Source: Gaiellasilicea sp033857955
GTDB lineage: Bacteria > Actinomycetota > Thermoleophilia > Gaiellales > Gaiellaceae
Direction: 5' to 3'
Length of the DNA stretch: 64,000 bases
NCBI GenBank assembly: GCA_033857955.1
Contig: JAWVCW010000010.1
Coordinates: 1-64,000 of the forward strand
The notes beneath the pieces are model-generated. The model had not been told where the DNA came from. It made no database searches and saw only the letters and a list, made by a program, of their open reading frames with translations. A program made the translations under genes and the position numbers. Positions 1-9,151 of this stretch are shown in pieces. Each line of letters opens with the position of its first letter. The first letter of the stretch is position 1.

Positions 1-1813
1 TCCCGTCGTAGTAGTTGCCGGCGCCTTGCTGGATCGCGACCTGGACGGTGGCGAGGCCGGCGCCGGCGTCCGAGGCGGTGCCGGTGATCGAGCCGGTCCA
101 GCCGGTCGCGTTGTAGTTGCCGGCCGCGGCCGGGAAGGTGTAGACGCTGGCCGGCGCCGTCGAGTCGGAGGTGAGCGTGAACGTGCTCGCGGCCGAGACG
201 TTTGTCGCGTTGTCCACCGCCGTCACGTTCTTCGTGCCGTCCGGCTCGGTCGGGGTGGCCAGGGTGTACGTGCGGGTTGCGGCGGCGCCGGAGCCTGTGA
301 AGCCGGCGAGCGCCGGGAATGTGTAGGACGCGATGCCCGACTGCGCGTCGGTCGACGCGGCGGTGACGTCGAAGGAGCCGGCGCCGGCCGGGCGGTAGAA
401 AGCGGTCGTACCGGTCGTGTGCACGTCGGCGCTCGTGTCGGCGAGCGTCAGGGTGGGTGCGGTCGGCACAGTTGCGTCAAGGCGGAGCGAGATCTGCTGG
501 CCGATGTTGATAGCGGCGGTGCCGCCCGCGACCGCGACCTTCGCCCCTGTGGCGACGCCGGTGGAAAGGCCGGTCGCCATCTCGAGAGTCGTCCCGTTCG
601 CAGTGGCCGCGCTACTCGAGTCCGATCGCTCGGTGTAGGTCGGAGTCGCTCCCGGCGGGGGCGTGATCACCGTCTGCCCGCGCCGCGTGCCGAAGATGCC
701 GACGACGACATGGTTCGCGCCCGGGGTGATCGTCGGCGCGGTGATGTTCAGGCTCGAGGCGTTGGCCTGCCCGAGGGATGCGGAGGTCGGGCTGGAGTTG
801 TCGACGCCGTAGTGGGCGACGATCCCTCCCGACGCGAGCGTTGCGAGAGGTGAGACGCAGCCGGCGGTGTCGTCGAGCAGAAACGTGAAGTTGGTCGCCG
901 CGACGTCCGCCGCGACCGCTGTCTTGCGGAAGGTCTCCTGGGCGAGGGTCGTACCGTTCAGGGTGCGGAGGACCGACGTCCACCCGGCGGGCGGACAGAT
1001 GAAACCGTTGGAGCGTCCGAGCACCGTCGCGATCATCTGGTCGTTGAGCGCGAGGCCGACGGGCTTCGTGAGGACGAGCGACGTGTCGGTGGCGATGTTG
1101 CTCGCGCCCTGGGCGGCGCGGAAGAAGATCGTCGCCGGGTCGATCACGTAGGGGAGCGCGAGCTCGCGGTCGTCGACGTCGAGCGCGAGGAACCAGGAGC
1201 CGTCGCTGCGCTCGAGATTCCACTGTGTTCCGGCGGGGCTGATCTCGCGGCCACGGCCGTCGAGAATTGCGGCCGGAAGAATGCGAAAGCCGCCAACGAG
1301 GTTGCCGGCCGAGACGAGGACGCTACCGTCGGACCTCAAGTGAGGCTTGAGGGTTCCTGTGTCCAGCTTCCAGCGCCACCGCTTGGGGCCGAGTCGCTTC
1401 TCGACGGTCAGGAACTGCTCGACGACATTGCGGTGGACGACGACCGTTTCCGTGCCGAAGGGCGTCGAGCGGACCGCGCCCTGCTCGAACTGGTGCCAGG
1501 AGTTGCCTTCGGGGGCCGCGGAGCTCAGCGTCAGGGCGTGCGTCCCGGCCTCGAGCTGGTAGCCGGAGCGGGGAAGGCTGACGCGCTGGCCGGCGTTCGT
1601 GCGGCGCTCGGGCGTGCCGGCGACGCCGGCGCCGAGAGCCTTCGCCAGGAAGGCCGGCTGCTGCGGGATCGCAGAGCCATGCGGAAAGACGCTCGCAGCG
1701 CCCGCGGCCAGGGCAGCGACGACGGCGAGGAGGATAAGTCGGAATGCTCGCATGGGCACCGCACCGGCGCTTGCCGGGCGATTCGAAGGCCGCAGTTCTT
1801 CGTTGGTCGCCAT
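1..1813 (-). CDS. Secreted Ig-like repeat surface protein, N-terminal part
   Basis: The frame is open from an ATG at 1813 to the window edge, about 604 residues, so the carboxyl end is missing. Residues 1-17 are a short polar lead and about 18-40 a hydrophobic signal/anchor (RLILLAVVAALAAGAAS). A GGGAG ribosome site about 10 bases upstream favours this start over the internal ATG at 1753. A middle section contains ELALPYVIDP, a phrase common in large secreted RHS-like or adhesin-like actinobacterial proteins (family knowledge). The end seen here is Thr/Ser/Ala-rich beta-sandwich repeat sequence (two modules with SxYTFPA and TGTASDAGAGL phrases). Likely cell-surface; exact function unknown. 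Confidence 0.8.
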   Translation of the reverse strand, partial: MATNEELRPSNRPASAGAVPMRAFRLILLAVVAALAAGAASVFPHGSAIPQQPAFLAKALGAGVAGTPERRTNAGQRVSLPRSGYQLEAGTHALTLSSAAPEGNSWHQFEQGAVRSTPFGTETVVVHRNVVEQFLTVEKRLGPKRWRWKLDTGTLKPHLRSDGSVLVSAGNLVGGFRILPAAILDGRGREISPAGTQWNLERSDGSWFLALDVDDRELALPYVIDPATIFFRAAQGASNIATDTSLVLTKPVGLALNDQMIATVLGRSNGFICPPAGWTSVLRTLNGTTLAQETFRKTAVAADVAATNFTFLLDDTAGCVSPLATLASGGIVAHYGVDNSSPTSASLGQANASSLNITAPTITPGANHVVVGIFGTRRGQTVITPPPGATPTYTERSDSSSAATANGTTLEMATGLSTGVATGAKVAVAGGTAAINIGQQISLRLDATVPTAPTLTLADTSADVHTTGTTAFYRPAGAGSFDVTAASTDAQSGIASYTFPALAGFTGSGAAATRTYTLATPTEPDGTKNVTAVDNATNVSAASTFTLTSDSTAPASVYTFPAAAGNYNATGWTGSITGTASDAGAGLATVQVAIQQGAGNYYDG

Positions 1814-2250
1814 GTGGGTGTTCTCCCGCTTCCCGTCGCGCGCGTAGAGGGGAGAGTGCGCGCATAGACGGCATCGACTCCCGGGGCCGCAAACTTGAGG
1901 AGAAATGCGCACTTAAAGTAAGAAAATCGCCCCAAGATCACCCCGTTGGGGGACATCTCCGCCACAAGGGGTGGACGGGGCACGAGCCGCATGTCCATGC
2001 GAAAAGCGGCAGTCCGGCGACGGGGGGCTCGCGGAAACCGGGCGGAGGCGGAACCAAGGACGGGTCTCGCAGCGCGGCGCGAGAGTGGGCTCGAAGCGCA
2101 GCGGAACGACTAATCTCAGTCTCTACTTGAGGTTGAGTTCGATCACGAATCTCAGGCCTCGACCCAAGGTTGAGTCCCTGGATCGAGGGAGGGGACGGAG
2201 CGGCCCTCGGGGCCATGTTCGCTCGACTTCTCCGGTCGCGCCGGCCTCGT
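1814..2250. other. 437-base gene-free region
   Basis: This lies upstream of the surface protein and past the 3' end of the next minus-strand gene. I see no tRNA, no convincing reading frame and no riboswitch consensus. A short AT-richer patch near 1905-1930 could hold the surface-protein promoter. AGGTTGAGT occurs twice (about 2131 and 2167) with similar flanks, but this is weak. Confidence 0.5.
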
Positions 2251-3390
2251 TTAGCCGGCCGAGGTGACGGCTCGTGCCAGCTCTTCGGCGTGCCTGGTGT
2301 CGGCCGCCACGACGAGCGCCGTGTGGACGCCGAGACGGTCGAAGGCGATCGTCCGGCCGCTCAAAATCCAGCATGTGCTCGCTGCGCATTCCGTCGGGAT
2401 GGCGGCGCCGAAGGCTACCTTCACGTAGGCCGTAGCGGCCGCGCCCCACTGGACGGTATCGGCCGCAGAGTCCCAGTCGAGAGCAACCAGGATCGCTTCC
2501 GTCGTCGCGTCGCGGTACACCGCGGAGCGACCGCCGCCCCAGCCTGCAGCGGCGGCGTCCAACCGCGGCACGCCGAAGACGGCCAGGAGGGCGCGCACGT
2601 CCAGCTCCCCGAACGTGCCGGCCGTTCGGAGCTGCATTCCGGCAGCGTTGGCGGGGAGAACGAGCTTCGACGCAGGCTCGTGCTCGAGGAACTTGTCGAG
2701 GTGGAAGACCTGCTCGGTGGTTGCGGGGAAGCGGCGCAGCGCGCTTCTCACCGCGGTCGTGCCGCCGAGGTTGCGGAGGTCGGCGGCGAGCCGGAGGCCG
2801 ACCGTGGGCGCAAAGCCGCGCTCGAGGACGAGGAAGCGCGTCAATCTGCTGCCGGTGTCGGTCTTGGGTGCCGCGGGCCCGCCGAGGAGCAGTGAGGCGT
2901 GGCCCTCGATCGCGGCCGTCGCGGCCACCGTTGCATCCCGGCCGCCCCGCAGCCGCCGGACGCGGCTCAGATCGAAGTGCTGATCCTGGAGCGTGTGGAC
3001 GAGCTGGCGCAGGGCGGCGCCGCGCTCGCCCCTCCCCGCCTGGATGTATGCGGTTCGAGCCACCGGGTCGTAGACGCCGGAGCGGGTGTCGAGCGCGAGC
3101 AACGCTTTCCGCAGGGTGCCCCTGCCGCCGCTGAGGAGCCCGAGCCCCCGGTAGACCGCCTCGTCGTGAGCCTGGACGGCACGAGGGTAGTCCCGGTCGA
3201 AGAGCTTCGCACGCTGCTGCCGAAACAGCGGGCGCGGCTGGACGACGATCCGGACCGGCGCTCGCGCGCTGAGGCCGGTTGCCTTGACGGCGAGGCGGAG
3301 CAGCGCTTCCGTCTGCTTGCGGTCGAGTGCGCCCGCGCCCGGAGCAGCGATGAGAGCGGTGACGAGAAGCGCGAGCAGCGGCCGGGTCAT
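2251..3390 (-). CDS. Secreted metallopeptidase-like protein with degenerate zinc motif
   Basis: 379 residues. Residues 1-21 form a signal peptide (MTRPLLALLVTALIAAPGAGA), which sets the start at 3390; the longer upstream reading is antisense to the mutase gene. Residues 128-141 read RQLVHTLQDQHFDL and 161-166 IEGHAS. Known secreted peptidase-like relatives carry HELTHxLQDQxFDL followed by EGDA, so the layout is recognisable, but the first His and the Glu of HExxH are replaced by Arg and Gln. It is probably extracytoplasmic and catalytically dead or altered (inference). It is divergent from the mutase gene with 21 bases between starts. Confidence 0.7.
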   Translation of the reverse strand: MTRPLLALLVTALIAAPGAGALDRKQTEALLRLAVKATGLSARAPVRIVVQPRPLFRQQRAKLFDRDYPRAVQAHDEAVYRGLGLLSGGRGTLRKALLALDTRSGVYDPVARTAYIQAGRGERGAALRQLVHTLQDQHFDLSRVRRLRGGRDATVAATAAIEGHASLLLGGPAAPKTDTGSRLTRFLVLERGFAPTVGLRLAADLRNLGGTTAVRSALRRFPATTEQVFHLDKFLEHEPASKLVLPANAAGMQLRTAGTFGELDVRALLAVFGVPRLDAAAAGWGGGRSAVYRDATTEAILVALDWDSAADTVQWGAAATAYVKVAFGAAIPTECAASTCWILSGRTIAFDRLGVHTALVVAADTRHAEELARAVTSAG

Positions 3391-3398
3391 GCCGTCCC

Positions 3399-3404
3399 TA
3401 CAAT
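3399..3404 (+). promoter_or_regulatory. -10-like box TACAAT, leaderless mutase promoter
   Basis: TACAAT is followed by 7 bases and then the ATG at 3412, so a transcript starting the usual 6-8 bases downstream would begin at or next to the start codon. No ribosome binding site is present. Confidence 0.5.
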
Positions 3405-3411
3405 CTTCGTC

Positions 3412-5075
<1,664 letters not shown>

Positions 5076-5079
<4 letters not shown>

Positions 5080-5795
5080 AACTCGAGCTCGAGCCCGTCG
5101 TATGCGAGCTCGGCGCCGGCGGGCGCGGGCCGTTCGTCCGGACGGTGGGTGAGCACGATCCGTTTCGCGTGTGCGGCCGCCGCCGCGGCTTCCACTTCGT
5201 CGACCGCGAGATGCCCACGCTCGGGGCCGTCGAGCTCGCCCCGCGAGAGCGTGGCCTCGGAGAGGAGGAGGTCGGCGTCTCGCGCGACCTCCTCGAGCGC
5301 GGGACATGGGCCGCTGTCGCCCGAATAGGCGAGCACGCGGTCGCCTTCGACACGGAAGCCGTACGCCTCGACGTCGTAGTGCTCGACCGGCACGGCCGTC
5401 ACCTGCAGGCCGGCGGCGGTGAACGGCCTCCGCGATTCGTACTCGGCCACGTCGAACGCCCGCTCGAGCATGTCCTCGCTTCCGAGCAGCGCCAGGACCG
5501 GCCGCAGCGCGGCGCGGCTGCCGGGCGGCAGCCAGAGCTGCGGGCGGGGCGCCGATTCCCCCGGGCCGAAGAGACTCCCCCAGACCCACGGGACCAGGTC
5601 GCCCCAGTGGTCCAGGTGCAGGTGGGTGATCGCGATCGCCTCGACGGTCGGCCACGGCTCGCGCTCGCGCAGCTTCGCGAGCACGCCGGGGCCGCAGTCG
5701 AGCAGGAGCTTGCCGTCGACGAGGTAGCCCGAGCACGCCCCTCCGGGGTTGGGCCACGCCGGCGACGAGCCGATAACTGACAGGCGCACCGCCAT
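5076..5795 (-). CDS. MBL-fold metallo-hydrolase (RNase Z-like)
   Basis: 239 residues. The metallo-beta-lactamase zinc motif is H58-L-H60-L-D62-H63, with later metal-ligand candidates in YSGDSGPC and LTHRPDE. The overall layout is that of short RNase Z-like MBL hydrolases of unknown substrate. It starts 15 bases from the mutase small-subunit start, on the opposite strand, and its stop overlaps the large-subunit stop, so it sits exactly between the two mutase genes. Whether it acts on a CoA-related substrate is unknown; position alone does not show it. Confidence 0.75.
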
Positions 5796-5800
5796 ATACT
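5795..5800 (+). promoter_or_regulatory. -10-like box TATACT for mutase small subunit
   Basis: TATACT ends 10 bases before the ATG at 5811 and overlaps the start codon of the divergent MBL gene. There is no room for a leader with a ribosome site, so the message is probably leaderless or nearly so. Confidence 0.45.
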
Positions 5801-5810
5801 TGCCGACGTC

Positions 5811-6206
5811 ATGGCCCGGAAGATCAGAGTGGTGATCGCGAAGCCCGGCCTCGACGGTCACGACCGTGGCGCGAAGATCATCGCCCGCGCCCTCCGAGAC
5901 GCCGGTATGGAGGTGATCTACACCGGTCTCCACCAGACGCCGGAGCAGATCGTCGAGACCGCGATCCAGGAAGACGCGGACGCCGTCGGGATCTCGATCC
6001 TCTCCGGCGCCCACATGACCCTCGTACCTCGGATCCTCGACGGGCTGAAGGAAAGCGGGATCGACGACGTGCTGGTCGTCGTCGGCGGCACGATTCCGAC
6101 CGACGACGCAGAGGAGCTCCGGGGGAAGGGCGTGGCGGCGGTCTTCACGCCGGGCGCGCCGACGAGCGAGATCGTCGACTTTCTGAAGGCGAAGATCCCG
6201 GTCTGA
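5811..6206 (+). CDS. icmB: B12-binding small subunit of acyl-CoA mutase
   Basis: 131 residues, close to the usual length of IcmB/HcmB or archaeal-type small mutase subunits. It is a cobalamin-binding Rossmann domain: KPGLDGHDRGAK contains the DxHxxG base-off motif whose His ligates cobalt, followed by ISILSGAH and VVVGGTIP. It should pair with the 3412 gene product to form the active adenosylcobalamin mutase, maintained by the MeaB GTPase at 51226. A methylmalonyl-type small subunit cannot be excluded from this domain alone, because specificity lies in the large subunit. Confidence 0.88.
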   Translation: MARKIRVVIAKPGLDGHDRGAKIIARALRDAGMEVIYTGLHQTPEQIVETAIQEDADAVGISILSGAHMTLVPRILDGLKESGIDDVLVVVGGTIPTDDAEELRGKGVAAVFTPGAPTSEIVDFLKAKIPV

Positions 6207-6233
6207 GGGGTCCCGGGGGGCGCTGTCCTCCCG

Positions 6234-6276
6234 TCAACTGCGCGGACGGGGTCTGACCCCGCAGGCGCGCCTGACA
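6234..6276. repeat. REP-like hairpin repeat, copy A
   Basis: A 43-base imperfect palindrome with outer GTCAA...TGAC ends and core CGGGGTC-T-GACCCCG. It lies in the gap between convergent genes and is 36/43 identical to copy B downstream. Its core resembles the palindrome next to the RAYT gene (16837). Confidence 0.65.
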
Positions 6277-6309
6277 AACGGCCTCCTAGGGCTTGGCCAG
6301 GTCCGCTTG

Positions 6310-6352
6310 TCAACCGCACGGACGGGGACAGACCCCGCAACCGCGCTTGACG
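6310..6352. repeat. REP-like hairpin repeat, copy B
   Basis: Direct partner of copy A, with core CGGGGACAGACCCCG and outer GTCAA/TTGAC ends. A pair of such hairpins between convergent genes resembles the doublets (BIMEs) formed by REP sequences and may also terminate both transcripts. Confidence 0.65.
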
Positions 6353-6366
6353 GACGGGCAGGTCCC

Positions 6367-7269
6367 CTACGGCTTGACGACGACGCGGGAGACGGCAAGC
6401 GCGCCCTTCGTGCCGGACTGCGCCGCGAGCGTGACCTTGGCCGGCTCGGTCCAGATCGTCACCGGCAGGCCCTTGGTGAGCAGCTCGAGCGCCGGGAAGG
6501 CGACGCCCATGGGCGCGTCGATCCCCTCGATCGTCGCCGACTCGGGAACGGAGACCGCGACCTGCTGGCCGGCCTGCTTGATCTTACGGCCACCGGGCCA
6601 CGAGCGGACCTGCTCGAGGTTGACTGCGAGGTCCTGTCCGGCGGCGGTCACGACCGTGCCCGTGAGCGCGAGCGTGAAGGTCGTTCCGAGCCGGGCGGCG
6701 AACAGCAGCTTCCTCGCCTTGCGAAGAGAGGGGTACGGACTGACCGCGCCGCCACCGTTCGGGTGCACCTCGAAGTGGAGATGCGGATGGACCCCGTCCG
6801 CGTCGCCGGAGTCGCCGACGTAGCCGATCGGCTGGCCCGCAACGACTTTCGCTCCACTCTTCAACCCCTTCACGTAGGCGATGCCGGGCACGCACGTGCC
6901 CTGGTTGTCGTTCTCCGACGTGAGGTCGTTGTTCAGGTGGATGTAGAGGTACTCCGTGCCGCTGACACCGTCGAGGTAGAGCATGCAGCCCGCTCGCGAG
7001 GACGTCGTCCAGAACTTGACCGTGCCGGTTTCGGCCGCCAGCGCGAGCGCCTGGCGAGGCGCCATGATGTCGTTGCCCTCGTGGCGACCCTGGCCGCGTG
7101 GATCCCCGAAGTCATCGGTGTAGGTCGCGTCGCCGAGCACCGGGAAGACGAGCGTCGGCACTTTCGCCGAGGTCGACGCACCCGCCGCACCTGCGGTGAG
7201 CAGGAGCGCGAGCAGGGTTGTAAGCGGGGCGAGGAGGGCTCCTCGGGCTGTTGTCCGGGCGAGGGTCAT
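6367..7269 (-). CDS. Secreted M23-family peptidase
   Basis: 300 residues. Residues 1-31 are a signal peptide (hydrophobic LLAPLTTLLALLLTAGAAG). The M23/LytM zinc motifs are H63xxxD67 (RHEGND) and H163xH165 (HPHLHFEVH), with a further conserved His in YLYIHLNN, so the catalytic set looks complete. The family cleaves peptidoglycan cross-links. About 120 residues follow the catalytic domain with no recognised fold. The start at 7269 is chosen because it puts the signal peptide at the amino terminus; a TAGGCT box lies about 28 bases upstream. Confidence 0.85.
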   Translation of the reverse strand: MTLARTTARGALLAPLTTLLALLLTAGAAGASTSAKVPTLVFPVLGDATYTDDFGDPRGQGRHEGNDIMAPRQALALAAETGTVKFWTTSSRAGCMLYLDGVSGTEYLYIHLNNDLTSENDNQGTCVPGIAYVKGLKSGAKVVAGQPIGYVGDSGDADGVHPHLHFEVHPNGGGAVSPYPSLRKARKLLFAARLGTTFTLALTGTVVTAAGQDLAVNLEQVRSWPGGRKIKQAGQQVAVSVPESATIEGIDAPMGVAFPALELLTKGLPVTIWTEPAKVTLAAQSGTKGALAVSRVVVKP

Positions 7270-7386
7270 GGGTACCGGTTCGAGCTCGAAGGGCGGGAGC
7301 CTAGCACCGTGATCGGAGAAATGCCGCTCAAAAGGGGTAAAAGCTGCTGTGGACGGCTCATCCGAAGCGGGACGACGACGCATCGT

Positions 7387-7392
7387 TAGAGT
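7387..7392 (+). promoter_or_regulatory. -10-like box TAGAGT, leaderless etf promoter
   Basis: TAGAGT, then 7 bases, then the GTG of etfB at 7400. There is no ribosome site. It would drive etfB-etfA-ETF:QO as one unit. Confidence 0.5.
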
Positions 7393-7399
7393 CCGGCGC

Positions 7400-8179
7400 G
7401 TGAAGATCGCCGTCTGCGTGAAAGAGGTGCCGGACGCCACCGCGCACAAGCGGCTCGATCCAGGCACGAAGCGGCTCGACCGGTCCGGCGAGGGCGCGCT
7501 GAACGGTTTCGACGCGAACGCGGTCGAGGAGGCGCTGCGGCTGAAGGACGCGACAGGCGAGGGTGAGGTCGTCGTTCTCTCGATGGGCCCCGAGCGCGCC
7601 ATCAATTCGCTGCGCAAGGCGCTCGCGATGGGAGCCGACCGCGCCGTCCTGATCTCCGACGACGGTGCCGCCGGCTCCGACCTCGTCGCCACGAGCCTCA
7701 CGCTGGCGAAGGCGCTCGAGCGGGAGCAGCCGGATCTAGTCCTCTTCGGCCAGCAGTCATCCGACTCGGACGGCGCTGTCCTCTGGGGCGCCGTTGCCGA
7801 GCGCTTGCGCCGTCCCGTCATCTCCCAGGTCGCGGAGTTGAAGCTGGACGGCGGCTCGCTCACGGGCAAGCGGCAGACGGAGTTCGGCTACGACGTGATT
7901 CGAGCGCCGCTGCCGGCGGTCGTCGCGGTCGCCGACTCGATCAACGAGCCGAGGTACCCGTCCCTCAAGGGGATCATGGGTGCGAAGTCGAAGCCGCAGG
8001 AGACGCTCTCGCTCGCTGACATCGGCGTCGAGGCCGGCCAGGCCGGCGAGGAAGGCTCGCGCACCGAGGTGCTCGCGCTCTCCGACCCGCCGCCGCGCGG
8101 CGACACGCGCAAGGTCGAGGACGACGGCAGCGGCGCGGAGCAGATCGTCGCGTTCCTCGTCGAGAAGCGGCTGATCTAG
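7400..8179 (+). CDS. etfB: Electron transfer flavoprotein beta subunit
   Basis: 259 residues. It begins VKIAVCVKEVPDA, the typical EtfB amino terminus, which together with the leaderless box fixes the GTG start at 7400. The AMP-binding type region FGQQSSDSDGAVLW and an R-A-L-P-A-V-V-A-V region follow in order. EtfB packs against EtfA and collects electrons from acyl-CoA dehydrogenases such as the one at 61645. Its stop is immediately followed by the etfA GTG, which implies translational coupling. Confidence 0.93.
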   Translation: MKIAVCVKEVPDATAHKRLDPGTKRLDRSGEGALNGFDANAVEEALRLKDATGEGEVVVLSMGPERAINSLRKALAMGADRAVLISDDGAAGSDLVATSLTLAKALEREQPDLVLFGQQSSDSDGAVLWGAVAERLRRPVISQVAELKLDGGSLTGKRQTEFGYDVIRAPLPAVVAVADSINEPRYPSLKGIMGAKSKPQETLSLADIGVEAGQAGEEGSRTEVLALSDPPPRGDTRKVEDDGSGAEQIVAFLVEKRLI

Positions 8180-9151
8180 GTGAGCATCCTCGTCTTCCTC
8201 GAGCATCACGGCGGCGAGCTGCAGAAGGGCTCGCTCGCGGTCCTCTCGAAGGCCGCGTCGCTGGGGCCATCGCTGGGTGGGGAGGTTGCCGGCGTGATCG
8301 TCGGCTCCGGCCTCGACGGTCTCGCCGACCAGGCCGCCAAGCACGGCGCGGGGACGGTCTACGTCGCCGACGACCCGAGGCTGGAAGCGCCGCTCCCGCA
8401 GCCGCGCGTGGACGCGATCGCGCAGCTCGTCGGGGAGAAGGGGATCGAGACCGTGCTCTTCGCGCAGTCGATCCTCGCCTCGGATATCGCGTCGGGTCTC
8501 GCGGCCCGGCTCGAGGCCGGCCTCAACTGGCAGCTGACCGACATCGTGAACGGCGACGGCGGCCTCGTCGGCAAGCAGACCGCGCTCGGCGACTCGGTCG
8601 TCGTCGACGTCGGCTGGAAGTCGACTCCGCGCATCGGCCTCTTTCGGGCCGGCGCCTTCGACCCGTCCGAGCAGCCTGCTGCCGGAACGGTCGAGCCCTT
8701 CGAGGTGCAGCTGCAGGAGCACTCGCTCGCGGCCGAGATGGTCGAGCAGGCGCACGCGGAGGAGAGCGGTCCCTCGATCGAGGATGCGGACGTGATCGTC
8801 GCCGGCGGCCGCGGTCTCGGCGAGCCCGAGAAGTTCTCGCTCGTCGAGGACCTCGCGAAGGCGCTCGGTGGCGCCGTCGCCGCAACCCGCGCGGTCGTCG
8901 ACGCGGGCTGGTATCCGTACTCGGCCCAGGTCGGGCAGACCGGCAAGTCGGTCTCGCCGACGCTCTACGTGGCCTGCGGCATCTCCGGCGCCATCCAGCA
9001 CAAGGTCGGCATGCAGAGCTCGAAGACGATTGTCGCGATCAACAAGGATCCGAACGCGCCGATCTTCGAGTTCGCGGATCTCGGGGTCGTCGGCGACCTG
9101 CACCAGATCCTGCCGAAGCTGACCGTGCTGGTCCTGGCACGGAAGTCATGA
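8180..9151 (+). CDS. etfA: Electron transfer flavoprotein alpha subunit
   Basis: 323 residues, normal length. The carboxyl-terminal FAD-binding domain is clear: GGRGLG, then WYPYSAQVGQTGKSVSPTLY, then GISGAIQHKVGM, then INKDPNAPIFEFADLGVVGD. It forms the ETF heterodimer that passes electrons to the quinone oxidoreductase encoded next. The GTG start directly abuts the etfB stop, and the gene overlaps the next one by ATGA. Confidence 0.95.
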   Translation: MSILVFLEHHGGELQKGSLAVLSKAASLGPSLGGEVAGVIVGSGLDGLADQAAKHGAGTVYVADDPRLEAPLPQPRVDAIAQLVGEKGIETVLFAQSILASDIASGLAARLEAGLNWQLTDIVNGDGGLVGKQTALGDSVVVDVGWKSTPRIGLFRAGAFDPSEQPAAGTVEPFEVQLQEHSLAAEMVEQAHAEESGPSIEDADVIVAGGRGLGEPEKFSLVEDLAKALGGAVAATRAVVDAGWYPYSAQVGQTGKSVSPTLYVACGISGAIQHKVGMQSSKTIVAINKDPNAPIFEFADLGVVGDLHQILPKLTVLVLARKS

